Shown here in pieces: positions 26,107 through 34,241 of a stretch of DNA of 64,000 bases (position 1 is the first letter of the stretch; the number at the start of each line of letters is the position of its first letter). This DNA is from Desulfosudis oleivorans Hxd3. GTDB lineage: Bacteria > Desulfobacterota > Desulfobacteria > Desulfobacterales > Desulfosudaceae. The DNA lies in contig NC_009943.1 of assembly GCF_000018405.1 (NCBI RefSeq), forward strand, positions 1,801,001 to 1,865,000, in the 5' to 3' direction. The position numbers were made by a program, and so were the translations under genes. The notes under the pieces were generated by a model. The model saw only the letters and a program-made list of their open reading frames with translations, was not told where the DNA came from and made no database searches.

Positions 26107-27461
26107 GTCGCGCTGGTGTCCGAAAGCGCCCGGGTGCTTACCTTGTCGGTCAGGAGCCTGGCGCTGTCCATGAGCAACTGGGCCATTTTCCCCAGCTCCC
26201 GGGCAACGGCGGAATTGCCCTCGGTGGTGGCGCTGAGCTGCTCCATGCTGGTGTTGATCTGCTGAATTCCCATATTCTGCTCATGGGAGGCGCCAAATAT
26301 CTCCTGGACCAGCTCCGCTGTTTTCTTCGCGTCCGGAATGATCTCCATGAAAAGCTCGCTTGAGGTGTCGGCAATCTTCATGCTTTCCGATGCCAGGGCA
26401 TTGATCTCCTGGGAGGCGGAGCGGGTCTTTTCCGCCAGCTGCCGCACTTCGCCAGCCACCACGGCAAATCCTTTGCCGTGTTCACCGGCCCGGGCCGCTT
26501 CAATGGCGGCGTTTAACGCCAGCAGGTTGGTCTGGTAGGCGATGCCGTCGATGATGCCGATTCGTTCGGCGATCTGGCGCAGGGCCTCCATGGTGTCCCT
26601 GAAGACCACGCCGCCCTCATCGGTGCGCTGGGCCGTTTTCTGGGCGATCCGATCGGTCTGCTGGGCGTTGTCCGCGTTCATGGCCACCGTGGTACCGATC
26701 TCTTCCATGGAGGAGGATATCTCTTCCACGCTGGCCGCCTGGCTGGCGGTGCCGTCCCGCAGGTCATTGGCGGTCTCCATCAGGTCACTCGCCGACCGTG
26801 TCAGTTCTCCGGATACCTGGCGCACCGATTCCAGAATATCGGCCAGTGTCTCTTTCTGCCGCCGGTTATTGTCCGATTCCTGCCGCATTTTTTTCAACGC
26901 ATTGTTGGCAATGGCGATGATGGCATTGGAAACAAGATAGATCAGCACCAGCATAATCAGAAAATAGCTGCTGGTCTTGGTGGCGTAAGGGAGCAGGGCC
27001 TCATCAATCAGGGGCCGACTTCTGAAGAGATAGGCCAGCCAGCCGGCGATAAAAAGCACGGTGCTGATGGTCAGAACCGTGCGCGTGGCAAACAGGGCCG
27101 CCAGAGCGATGACCAGGTAGGTGAAATGGAGGATGCCGGCAAAATTGTCGATGCCGTTAGGCTCCCGGTGAATATAGACAAGAATGAGAAGGGTCGTGAA
27201 GAGGACCAGAAAATGGGCTGCGAAATAATAGTGGCCCGCCCGCATGATGAACAGCACGGCGGCAAAAGCGCCGATGGCAACGATGTAGGCGATCAGGGAG
27301 GCCACCGGTTCATGACTGAGCCCCATGGGCAGGGTAACGGCCGCCACGAGCACGAACAGCACAATAAATGCCAGGGCCACATACATCAGGGCCGCGGCTT
27401 TCTGTTGCTGCAGAAAGGATGCGTTGTCGTACCGGCGCAAAAAATAGGATTTGGGGTTCAT
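26103..27461 (-). CDS. Methyl-accepting chemotaxis protein with six-helix membrane input
   Basis: The 452-residue protein has about six hydrophobic helices in residues 22-190 and no periplasmic ligand domain or HAMP. The cytoplasmic signalling domain has the hairpin tip [44 protein letters not shown], which contacts CheA/CheW. The signal may be sensed in the membrane or through respiration. It overlaps yyaL by 4 nt. Confidence 0.93.
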   Translation of the reverse strand: MNPKSYFLRRYDNASFLQQQKAAALMYVALAFIVLFVLVAAVTLPMGLSHEPVASLIAYIVAIGAFAAVLFIMRAGHYYFAAHFLVLFTTLLILVYIHREPNGIDNFAGILHFTYLVIALAALFATRTVLTISTVLFIAGWLAYLFRSRPLIDEALLPYATKTSSYFLIMLVLIYLVSNAIIAIANNALKKMRQESDNNRRQKETLADILESVRQVSGELTRSASDLMETANDLRDGTASQAASVEEISSSMEEIGTTVAMNADNAQQTDRIAQKTAQRTDEGGVVFRDTMEALRQIAERIGIIDGIAYQTNLLALNAAIEAARAGEHGKGFAVVAGEVRQLAEKTRSASQEINALASESMKIADTSSELFMEIIPDAKKTAELVQEIFGASHEQNMGIQQINTSMEQLSATTEGNSAVARELGKMAQLLMDSARLLTDKVSTRALSDTSAT

Positions 27462-27539
27462 GGTCGGCCTCCGTGCGTTGAAAGATGAATTCCTAATATA
27501 ATCGCATATTCATCAGCAACGGTAAATCTATTTTTACAA

Positions 27540-27567
27540 GGCGGCCGTTTCACTAACGGCTGCCGCC
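27540..27567 (-). terminator. Imperfect hairpin after the alpha/beta hydrolase
   Basis: GGCGGCCGTT pairs with AACGGCTGCCGCC across a 5-nt loop with a 3-nt bulge. It lies 12 nt beyond the hydrolase stop on the minus strand. The following sequence TTGTAAAAAT is only weakly T-rich. Confidence 0.35.
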
Positions 27568-27578
27568 CTGTTGCAACA

Positions 27579-28436
27579 TCACCGGAAACCAAAGAACCCC
27601 TGAATCAGGGCAGTGGTGTCGGCCGGTTTTTCCATGGGAATCAGGTGCCCGGCATTTTCAACAAGACGGTACTGTCCGTTGGGGAAAAGGCCGGCCGCCT
27701 TCTGCAGGTCGATAAAGGGCCGGTTCTCCGATGTTTCTCCCTCCAGCACCAGCACCGGGCAGTCGATGCCGGACATCAATGGCCATGGATCATAAGCCAT
27801 GGACCCCATGAACAGGGAGGCCTCCCGCCGGGGATGGCAGGCAAGGGCGACCCCCTCGTCCTGTGACGGCACAAACCCGTAGTTCAGATACATCTCCAGC
27901 ATCTCATCGTCCCACCGGGCAAAGAGCGGCTTGGAACGAAGATAGTCCTTGGCCTCGTCAAGGTCGGCCCACCCGTTTTTCCGCCGGATCGATTTGCCGG
28001 CAAGAGGGTGGTCTTCCACCCGGATTTTCAGGTTGTAGAGCTGGGAGGGCAGAAAGATCGGTTCAATGAGCACCATTTTTTTGGGTCGAACACCGAATTT
28101 CCCGGCAGCCAGGGTGATCACGGCTCCGCCCATGGAGTGGCCCACCATAAAGGGGGACGCAATGCCCAGGGTTTTGCAGAACAGGGAAATGTCTTCTGCC
28201 AGCTGGAGCCAGCTTAAGCCCCCATCTTCCGGCTCAGCGGCCCGGTGGTCACAAAAATAGGGGGCCATCACGCTGCAGGTGCCGGCAAATTCACGGGCAA
28301 TGGGGTGCCAGATACCGGGCATAAAGCCTGTGGCGTGAAGAAAAATAAGGGTCGGCCCGTTGCCCGGGTAGTGAAGATAGTCAATGGATGTGTCACCGAT
28401 GGAAACGTTTTTCTGTTCGGGTGTTGCGGCAGCCAT
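27579..28436 (-). CDS. Alpha/beta hydrolase
   Basis: The 285-residue cytosolic protein has the hydrolase fold: oxyanion loop LHATGFMPGIWHP, nucleophile elbow GHSMGG and the late histidine in ENAGHLIPMEKP. The acid is probably in LVLEGETSENRPF. It could be an esterase, lipase or C-C hydrolase; the substrate is not evident. No signal peptide is seen. A GGAGGA site precedes the ATG. Confidence 0.85.
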   Translation of the reverse strand: MAAATPEQKNVSIGDTSIDYLHYPGNGPTLIFLHATGFMPGIWHPIAREFAGTCSVMAPYFCDHRAAEPEDGGLSWLQLAEDISLFCKTLGIASPFMVGHSMGGAVITLAAGKFGVRPKKMVLIEPIFLPSQLYNLKIRVEDHPLAGKSIRRKNGWADLDEAKDYLRSKPLFARWDDEMLEMYLNYGFVPSQDEGVALACHPRREASLFMGSMAYDPWPLMSGIDCPVLVLEGETSENRPFIDLQKAAGLFPNGQYRLVENAGHLIPMEKPADTTALIQGFFGFR

Positions 28437-28462
28437 TTTTCCTCCAGTTTATGCCAAATATT

Positions 28463-29293
28463 TTACGAGTCGTTTGTGCCGCATAAGAGCTGACACAGCC
28501 GTTCACTTAAAAAAAGTATGGATTCAATGTCCAGGTGTTCGGTCACGGTTTTGTCGAACAGCAGCCTGGCCTCTGCTGCAAACCCCTCTGCTTCTTCCGC
28601 GTCCCAGAACATCAGCATTACCGGCACCCTGGGCAGGGGAGCAAAAAGAATGGCCGCGTCCGCGGAACCGGTCTCGGCGGTCATGTCCCTTCCGCCCAGT
28701 ATCCGGGCCGCGACAAGCAGCATGTCCACCCGGCCCTTGAAGGTATCGGCCAGGGGCGTCTCCACCTGGGCCTTCATGTTTTTGATTTTTGAGATGGTGT
28801 TGGGAAACTCGCCAAACCCCTTCCAGTGGCCCGATGGTAAAGCCGATCCGTTCTGGGCCAGGTGGTTGTAAATAAAAACCTGTTCCCACATATTCAGCTC
28901 TTCGCCGTCCTGTTGGATGATGCGGTCCGGCAGAATTAAAATGGTGCCGGCAAAATAGGGCAGGGCCAGGGCGGTCTGGCTGCCGTGCCGCACCAGGGTG
29001 CCGCCGATCCGTTCCTGCAGGTCCTCAATCGCCATAGAGGCGGAGCGCTCCCTGGCCCACTGAAGGGCGTCTCTGGCCGGGTTCTTTTTCAGCCACTTGC
29101 CCGCGTCATACTGGGTCTGGAGTTCTTTTTCGCAGGCAGACACGGTTTCAGGCAAAAGATGGGGACAGTTGCCGATGGGATGTTTTTCCGACACCACCAT
29201 GCCGGCAAAGGCCATGCAGGTGGGAAACCCGCAGTTCCCGCAGTTGGTCTTTGGCAGCACATCTTTATACAGGTCTAAAACGGAAAGCGGCAT
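28463..29293 (-). CDS. CODH/ACS-type [4Fe-4S] domain fused to DUF3786
   Basis: The 276-residue protein starts with an Fe-S motif CGNCGFPTCMAFA followed by a further Cys in GNCPHLL. This is the domain found at the N-terminus of the corrinoid Fe-S subunit (AcsC/CdhE) and related proteins. Residues about 95-265 match DUF3786 (ILPDRIIQQDGEELNMWEQVFIYNHL, then GHWKGFGEFPNTISK). A role in corrinoid or methyl-transfer metabolism is possible but unproven. Confidence 0.75.
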   Translation of the reverse strand: MPLSVLDLYKDVLPKTNCGNCGFPTCMAFAGMVVSEKHPIGNCPHLLPETVSACEKELQTQYDAGKWLKKNPARDALQWARERSASMAIEDLQERIGGTLVRHGSQTALALPYFAGTILILPDRIIQQDGEELNMWEQVFIYNHLAQNGSALPSGHWKGFGEFPNTISKIKNMKAQVETPLADTFKGRVDMLLVAARILGGRDMTAETGSADAAILFAPLPRVPVMLMFWDAEEAEGFAAEARLLFDKTVTEHLDIESILFLSERLCQLLCGTNDS

Positions 29294-29300
29294 CTGTTTC

Positions 29301-29395
29301 CTTACTTACTCTTACTCGTGTTCTTAATCGTGATCTTCATTGCGCCTGTTCTCGTGAAATGACCGGTTTTTGAGAACGAGCACGATGATGATTCA
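29301..29395. repeat. Inverted pair of hexamer arrays (GAGTAC/GATCAC type)
   Basis: The left array (29301-29342) has units CTTACT, TACTCT, TACTCG, TGTTCT, TAATCG, TGATCT, TCATTG; the right array (29372-29395) has the complementary GAGAAC, GAGCAC, GATGAT, GATTCA. It fills the gap after the ferritin-like gene, abutting the TIR element. Confidence 0.6.
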
Positions 29396-29473
29396 CCCGG
29401 ATATTTCACGAGTTGATTTGGCCGCAGATGCAAGGCGCGGGACAATGTCGAAAAATTTCATGAAATATTCGGG
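29396..29473. mobile_element. MITE-like element with terminal inverted repeats (copy 1)
   Basis: Ends are CCCGGATATTTCACGA and, on the other strand, CCCGAATATTTCATGA: 14 of 16 positions agree. The interior GGCCGCAGATGCAAGGCGCG then GGACAA also occurs, inverted, at 58942-59002. It encodes no protein. The ferritin-like gene's stop codon starts at the first base after the element. Confidence 0.7.
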
Positions 29474-29929
29474 TTACCAGACTTCCGGAAAACCGATATC
29501 GGTAAAGGCCTTTTCCATTTTCAGCTTGTGGCTTCTTTCCATGGCGGCCAGGTCAAGAAAAAGCCTTTTCTGCTTTTCATCCCTGCACGCATCGCCCAGG
29601 GCCGTGTACTCCTTCATGGCGGCTTCTTCCTTTTTCATGGCCAGGGCAAAGGCGTCGGCAGGCTTCATATCCGTGGAAAGGGCCGGCATCTCAACGGTTT
29701 CAGCCACCTGAAAATCCCGGTCTTCATGGAAAAAGTCCCCAAACCGGTTGCTGGTGTAAAGGGCCCGGAGCAGGTCCCGGTGGCGTTTTTCTTCTCCGGC
29801 CAGTTCGGTAAACATCTGCTTGAGAGCCGGGTTCTCCAGCCGGGCCGAGGCCTCTTCGTAAAAGGTCTGGGCTTCCAGCTCGTTGTCCATGGCAAATCGG
29901 ATAATATCTGTGAAGTCGTCAAATTCCAT
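29474..29929 (-). CDS. Ferritin-like / rubrerythrin-type diiron protein
   Basis: This 151-residue four-helix protein starts at ATG 29929 (AAAGGAG site); a longer frame starting at 29962 overlaps fdhD and lacks a site. The metal motif pairs are NELEAQTFYEEAS plus EEKRHRDLL in the first half and KKEEAAMKEYTALG plus ERSHKLKME in the second. A rubredoxin domain is missing, so it is an erythrin-like protein. It likely handles peroxide or iron in this anaerobe. It follows fdhD by 29 nt on the same strand. Confidence 0.82.
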   Translation of the reverse strand: MEFDDFTDIIRFAMDNELEAQTFYEEASARLENPALKQMFTELAGEEKRHRDLLRALYTSNRFGDFFHEDRDFQVAETVEMPALSTDMKPADAFALAMKKEEAAMKEYTALGDACRDEKQKRLFLDLAAMERSHKLKMEKAFTDIGFPEVW

Positions 29930-29958
29930 CAGGTGCTCCTTTGCGTTGAAATGAAAAA

Positions 29959-30756
29959 TCAAATAAAGACGCGGGATGCCTCACCGAACACCATCAGCCG
30001 GCCGCTTTGCACGCAAACCAGGGTGATGCCCACCGACCGTGCCAGGTCCACGGCCAGGGCCGTGGGCCGGGAAAGCCCCACCAGCACCTGAAGGCCGGCC
30101 CGTGCCGCCTTCTGCACCATCTCGTAGCTGAGGCGGGAAGAGACAATGCCCAGCGCCGCGTCAGAGAGGCGGCCTTCCATCATCACCCGGCCGATGGCCT
30201 TGTCCAGGGCGTTGTGGCGGCCCACGTCCTCTGCCAGGGAAAGCAGGGCCTCCCGAGCGTCAAGGATCATGGCCGCGTGAGCCCCCCGGGTTTCACGGTT
30301 GAGGGACTGTCTTCGGGGAAGGTCATCCACCAGGGCCATCAGGCGGGCCGCGGGAAACCGGGCGGTGACGGCAATCGGCACCACCACCTGACGAATGTCA
30401 TCCACCACCGCCTTGCCGCAGATACCGCAACTGGTCTGGCTGACAAACCCTTTTCGTTCCAGCAGTTCGGCCACCTGTTGCCGGCGGGTATCGGTAAGGG
30501 TGACCGTGGCCACGTTGGTGCCGGCTTCGGTGCAGAAACCGATGGTGACAATATCACCGGGCCCCTCCACCAGCCCTTCGGCCAGGCAGAAACCGGCCAC
30601 GTGTTCCTTTTCTTCTCCCGGAGTCCGCATCACCACAGCGTAAGAAGCCCCTTCGATCCTTATGGAAAGGGGCTCTTCAACAATCAGGCCCACCTGCTCC
30701 CGGATCAGCGTGCCATCCCTGACTTCCACCATCGACTGTAAGATATGTCTATCCAA
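29959..30756 (-). CDS. fdhD: Formate dehydrogenase accessory sulfurtransferase FdhD
   Basis: The 265-residue protein carries the persulfide-transfer motif SCGICG (CxxC) and the conserved AGFCLAEGLV and DVGRHNALDKAIG segments. FdhD passes sulfur to the molybdenum/tungsten cofactor of formate dehydrogenase, a key enzyme in sulfate reducers. No fdh structural gene lies in the window. It is 3 nt downstream of the HsdR_N-like gene. Confidence 0.93.
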   Translation of the reverse strand: MDRHILQSMVEVRDGTLIREQVGLIVEEPLSIRIEGASYAVVMRTPGEEKEHVAGFCLAEGLVEGPGDIVTIGFCTEAGTNVATVTLTDTRRQQVAELLERKGFVSQTSCGICGKAVVDDIRQVVVPIAVTARFPAARLMALVDDLPRRQSLNRETRGAHAAMILDAREALLSLAEDVGRHNALDKAIGRVMMEGRLSDAALGIVSSRLSYEMVQKAARAGLQVLVGLSRPTALAVDLARSVGITLVCVQSGRLMVFGEASRVFI

Positions 30757-30759
30757 CCG

Positions 30760-31314
30760 TCAGCACCCCTTGCATACATAAGTGGCGCACTCCCGTTCGG
30801 TGAGCACTTCCATGCAGAAAAGAATTCGCTGCTCCCCCTCCCGCTTTTTCTCCGGCAGGGACAGGAGGGGCAGGACTTTTATTTTTTCTTTCAGGGTGTC
30901 GCGAGAAAAAATCGCGTCCAGCCCCTCGCCGATCACCCTGCCTGTTGCCACGTCCATGACATGGGTATCCTCGCCGTTGGAGATCACCGCAAAAGGAATC
31001 ACGTGGGGCGCCAGCAGCCGTGCCGCCGCAAGAAGGGGCCGCTGGCGGGACACGATATCACCCGGCCCGAACTGAACGATCATAACGGCCTTGTCCTTCA
31101 GAACAATGACAAAATCAAGGGTCACCACGCCGGTGTCGTTGTCCACGGTCACGGACAGGGGCACCCGGGTGGTGATGTCGGTTTTTGCATACCCCTTTTT
31201 CCCCACCAGCAGTTTTGCGATTTTTTGTCGAACCTGTTCGTCATGGGTATCCGCAACCGTCTGCCCGGTAATAAAATCGGTGGCTGTTCCCAGGATGAGG
31301 TGGCTTTTGCCCAT
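30760..31314 (-). CDS. Orphan HsdR_N-type (PF13588-like) nuclease-fold protein
   Basis: The 184-residue protein matches the N-terminal domain of type I restriction R subunits: EQVRQKIAKLLVGKKGYAKTDI, then a core strand pattern LDFVIVLKDKAVMIVQFGPG, where the usual D..E.K nuclease triad is only partly kept. There is no helicase, methylase or specificity gene nearby, so it is not a restriction system. It is 3 nt upstream of fdhD. The last residues contain CATYVCKGC, which may bind metal. Confidence 0.7.
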   Translation of the reverse strand: MGKSHLILGTATDFITGQTVADTHDEQVRQKIAKLLVGKKGYAKTDITTRVPLSVTVDNDTGVVTLDFVIVLKDKAVMIVQFGPGDIVSRQRPLLAAARLLAPHVIPFAVISNGEDTHVMDVATGRVIGEGLDAIFSRDTLKEKIKVLPLLSLPEKKREGEQRILFCMEVLTERECATYVCKGC

Positions 31315-31326
31315 GGACAGGTTCCC

Positions 31327-31710
31327 TTATTCCGTATCCCCGATCAGGGGAAGTACCTTGTCCAGTGTAAAAATGGCCAGGTACTTGGGCCCCTTTTCCG
31401 CCTCGCTTTCCGGCGATGTCTTCCTGCGTTTCAACTGATAAAGCCGCTCGGTCTCTTTTTCTTCAGCCACCTTGGTCAGGTAGAGCCGCCGGCCGGCACT
31501 CTTTGAGCCCGACTCGGCAAAAAGGTAGCAGGCATGGGGGTTTTCCTGAAGGTTGGCGTGGGTGAGGCGCTGAAGCATGATAAAGCCGATGGTGCCGTCT
31601 TCAAAAAAATGGGGCCGGGAATAGATCGCCGCGTTGGCGCGGCCCGCCTTGTCCGCCGTGGCCAGCACGCCGGTTCCCTTTGTGCTTTCAAAATAGTCTT
31701 TAAGATCCAT
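31327..31710 (-). CDS. Pyridoxamine 5'-phosphate oxidase-like FMN-binding protein
   Basis: The 127-residue protein is a split-barrel flavin-binding protein (GVLATADKAGRANAAIYSRPHFFEDGTIGFIML). It is too short for true PdxH and is of the general-stress/FMN-binding type. It heads a minus-strand run with the HsdR_N-like gene, fdhD and the ferritin-like gene. Confidence 0.82.
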   Translation of the reverse strand: MDLKDYFESTKGTGVLATADKAGRANAAIYSRPHFFEDGTIGFIMLQRLTHANLQENPHACYLFAESGSKSAGRRLYLTKVAEEKETERLYQLKRRKTSPESEAEKGPKYLAIFTLDKVLPLIGDTE

Positions 31711-31737
31711 TGCGTCTTCCTGTTATTAATTGGTTGA

Positions 31738-32946
31738 TTATTTTTTATATCCCCACACGGCGTACACCGGGTCGGACTCCGGAAAGTCCGGATAATACTT
31801 GTCATCCGCCGGACGTGCCAGCCCCCGCATGGAGAAAGTGCTGATGTTATCATATGTTTCGGGAACAAGAAAGTATTCCGAAACCAGGCCCATGCGTTCA
31901 AACTCATGAATCTCTTCCCATATCCGTGTGACCTTGGGGGGAAACCAGCGGTTGGAAAAGGTCACCGCAAACACGCCGCCTTGGGTCAGCACCCGGGCCA
32001 CCTCGTCAAACACGGCAAACGGGTTGGTGAGATACTCAATGGATGCGGTGCATACCACCGCGTCAAAGCTTTTGTCATCAAACGGCAATACCGGTGTTGT
32101 GTTGAGGTCATGGACCACGGAACCGGTGAGTCGCTGGTTGGCGGCCAGCTCTTCGGCGTTCATGCCCAGCCCCGTGACTTTCGCAAAAGACCGGTCCTCT
32201 GGAAGATGGGAGTTCATGCTGCTCATCAGATCCAGAACCCGCGTGTTTTCCGGCACCAGGCGGCGATACAGGTCGGTGATCCCGGCCCGTGCCCGGCTGT
32301 CGATGTGGTTGACCATGCGGGACTTTTCATAGAAAACAGAATCCGGCCGGGCGTCGCTCCGCGCAAACGGATGGGCGGCAAAAAAGTCAGTGGCCCGGCC
32401 ATTGGCCCTTGCCTGAATGCCGGGACCGTCGGTGACCGTCTCAAGCCATGCCACGGAAGATCCGCCCCGTTCGGCGATTTTATCAAACACTTTTGCCACC
32501 CGGGCTTTCATTTGTACGGGCTTTCCCGCCAGGGGGTGGTTGAGGTCGGCATAAAAGCGGGTGCCCTCTGTTTCCAGGAAGCGAAAGGGCGCCACATTGT
32601 CTTTGAATATGCCCGGCATGCCGGTAAGCCGTCCCTTGGGATAGAAACGGCCGTAAGCCGGCACAATATCATGGCCGTTGTCGCGGTTCCCGTTAAATTG
32701 ATTCAGGACGACGGTCTTCACCAGGCCGGGATCATGACGTGGCACCAAAAGGTCGGACGATATCTCAAGATCGACGATATCACCCGGTTGCCTGCCGGTC
32801 ATGGCCTCGCAAAACCCGTTGGGGAAAAAGTCGCGCCAGAAGTTTACCTTTCTGGCCAGGTAGGTGTCTGTGTGGGAAACATTCCCGTGATTCCACGCCA
32901 TTTCAAATTCGATGGATGCCAGGGCATCAGGCGTAATCGACTTCAT
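31738..32946 (-). CDS. FKBP/SlyD-like prolyl isomerase domain fused to a methyltransferase
   Basis: The 402-residue protein has two parts. Residues about 10-155 look like an FKBP-type domain of SlyD class: GRQPGDIVDLEIS, FRFLETEG and DLNHPLAGKPVQMKARV, which is the SlyD DxNHxLAGxxL strand. Residues about 190-400 are a SAM methyltransferase-like fold with the variant motif I VLDLMSSMNSHLP and motif IV FDAVVCTASIEYL. The fusion suggests methylation coupled to folding or metal handling; no substrate is known. Confidence 0.75.
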   Translation of the reverse strand: MKSITPDALASIEFEMAWNHGNVSHTDTYLARKVNFWRDFFPNGFCEAMTGRQPGDIVDLEISSDLLVPRHDPGLVKTVVLNQFNGNRDNGHDIVPAYGRFYPKGRLTGMPGIFKDNVAPFRFLETEGTRFYADLNHPLAGKPVQMKARVAKVFDKIAERGGSSVAWLETVTDGPGIQARANGRATDFFAAHPFARSDARPDSVFYEKSRMVNHIDSRARAGITDLYRRLVPENTRVLDLMSSMNSHLPEDRSFAKVTGLGMNAEELAANQRLTGSVVHDLNTTPVLPFDDKSFDAVVCTASIEYLTNPFAVFDEVARVLTQGGVFAVTFSNRWFPPKVTRIWEEIHEFERMGLVSEYFLVPETYDNISTFSMRGLARPADDKYYPDFPESDPVYAVWGYKK

Positions 32947-33142
32947 TGTGTCTCTCCTTATCGTTTTCTGTCGGTATCGCTATGAGAATAAGCATGAAAC
33001 ATGCCATGTAAATGGCAAAACCACCCAATACCGTTATGTTTTGAAAATAGAAGAAAAATAGTTGCATCTGGCGAATGCCGTCTTATTTTATTTTCAACAC
33101 GAGACAGAGAAACCGTAACATTTTTGATACGAAAGTGAATCA

Positions 33143-34228
33143 ATGAAAAAGACAGGAATTATAATCATGGCAATAATGATGAGCATGGCAGGCGCTTTTT
33201 CTCAGGCTGACGGCGGTCCGGCGGACGGGAGTGAAAAGGTGAAAACCGCCACCTTTGCCGGCGGCTGTTTCTGGTGCATGGAACCCCCTTTTGAAAAACT
33301 GGAAGGCGTAAAGAATGTGGTGTCGGGTTACACCGGCGGACAGACGGCCAACCCCACGTATAAAGAGGTGACCTCTGGAAAGACCGGGCATCTGGAGGCG
33401 ATCCAGGTGATCTACGATCCGGAAAAAATATCCTACCAGGAACTGCTGGATGTGTTCTGGCGTCAGATTGATCCCACCGACACCGGCGGATCGTTTGTGG
33501 ACAGGGGTTCCCAGTACCGGTCGGCCATTTTTTATCATGACGAGGCCCAGCAGGCCGTGGCCCTGGCATCAAAGGAGGCGCTGGCCGCCTCGGGCCGTTT
33601 TGCCGCCCCCATTGCCACCGGGGTTCTGCCGTTTACCGCTTTTTATCCGGCGGAAGAGTATCACCAGGATTTTTATCGCACCAACCCGTCCCACTACAAA
33701 CGGTATCGCGCCGGTTCCGGCCGGGACCGTTATATTCAGACCATCTGGGAAATACCCCCCCTGGAAGCGTCCCGGCAGTGGAGTCCGGGCACCTATACAC
33801 GGCCTTCTGATGCCGAACTGAAACAACGGCTAACCGGGCTTCAATACGATGTGACCCGGAAAGACAGGACCGAACCCCCTTTCAAAAATGAATACTGGGA
33901 CAACAAACGGGCCGGTCTTTACGTGGATGTGGTGTCCGGTGAACCTCTGTTCCTGTCTGCGGACAAGTTTGACTCCGGCACCGGGTGGCCCAGCTTTACC
34001 CGGCCCGTGGCTGAAGATGCCGTGGTCTACAAGAGGGATCGCAGCCTGCTGATGACACGTACCGAGGTGAGAAGCCGTCATGCCGACTCTCACCTGGGCC
34101 ATGTGTTTGACGACGGCCCGCCGCCTTCAGGAAAGCGCTACTGCATCAACTCCGCGGCCCTGCGGTTTATACCGGTTGATGAGCTGGCGGCCCAGGGGTA
34201 TGGTGAATATGTAAAGCGATTGGAGTAA
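33143..34228 (+). CDS. msrAB: Exported MsrA-MsrB fusion, methionine sulfoxide reductase
   Basis: The 361-residue protein has an N-terminal signal peptide ([20 protein letters not shown]). MsrA follows (catalytic Cys in [10 protein letters not shown], about residues 40-195), then MsrB (about 215-350) with SGTGWPSF and the catalytic [11 protein letters not shown]. The MsrB zinc CxxC pairs are absent. It repairs both S and R methionine sulfoxide in exported proteins. The ribosome binding site is weak. It is divergent from the FKBP-methyltransferase gene. Confidence 0.92.
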   Translation: MKKTGIIIMAIMMSMAGAFSQADGGPADGSEKVKTATFAGGCFWCMEPPFEKLEGVKNVVSGYTGGQTANPTYKEVTSGKTGHLEAIQVIYDPEKISYQELLDVFWRQIDPTDTGGSFVDRGSQYRSAIFYHDEAQQAVALASKEALAASGRFAAPIATGVLPFTAFYPAEEYHQDFYRTNPSHYKRYRAGSGRDRYIQTIWEIPPLEASRQWSPGTYTRPSDAELKQRLTGLQYDVTRKDRTEPPFKNEYWDNKRAGLYVDVVSGEPLFLSADKFDSGTGWPSFTRPVAEDAVVYKRDRSLLMTRTEVRSRHADSHLGHVFDDGPPPSGKRYCINSAALRFIPVDELAAQGYGEYVKRLE

Positions 34229-34241
34229 ACGCCGGGTCGTG

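Noticed and set aside
30760-31314. Type I restriction-modification system
   Set aside because: Only an HsdR_N-type domain is present; no helicase, methylase or specificity subunit lies nearby.
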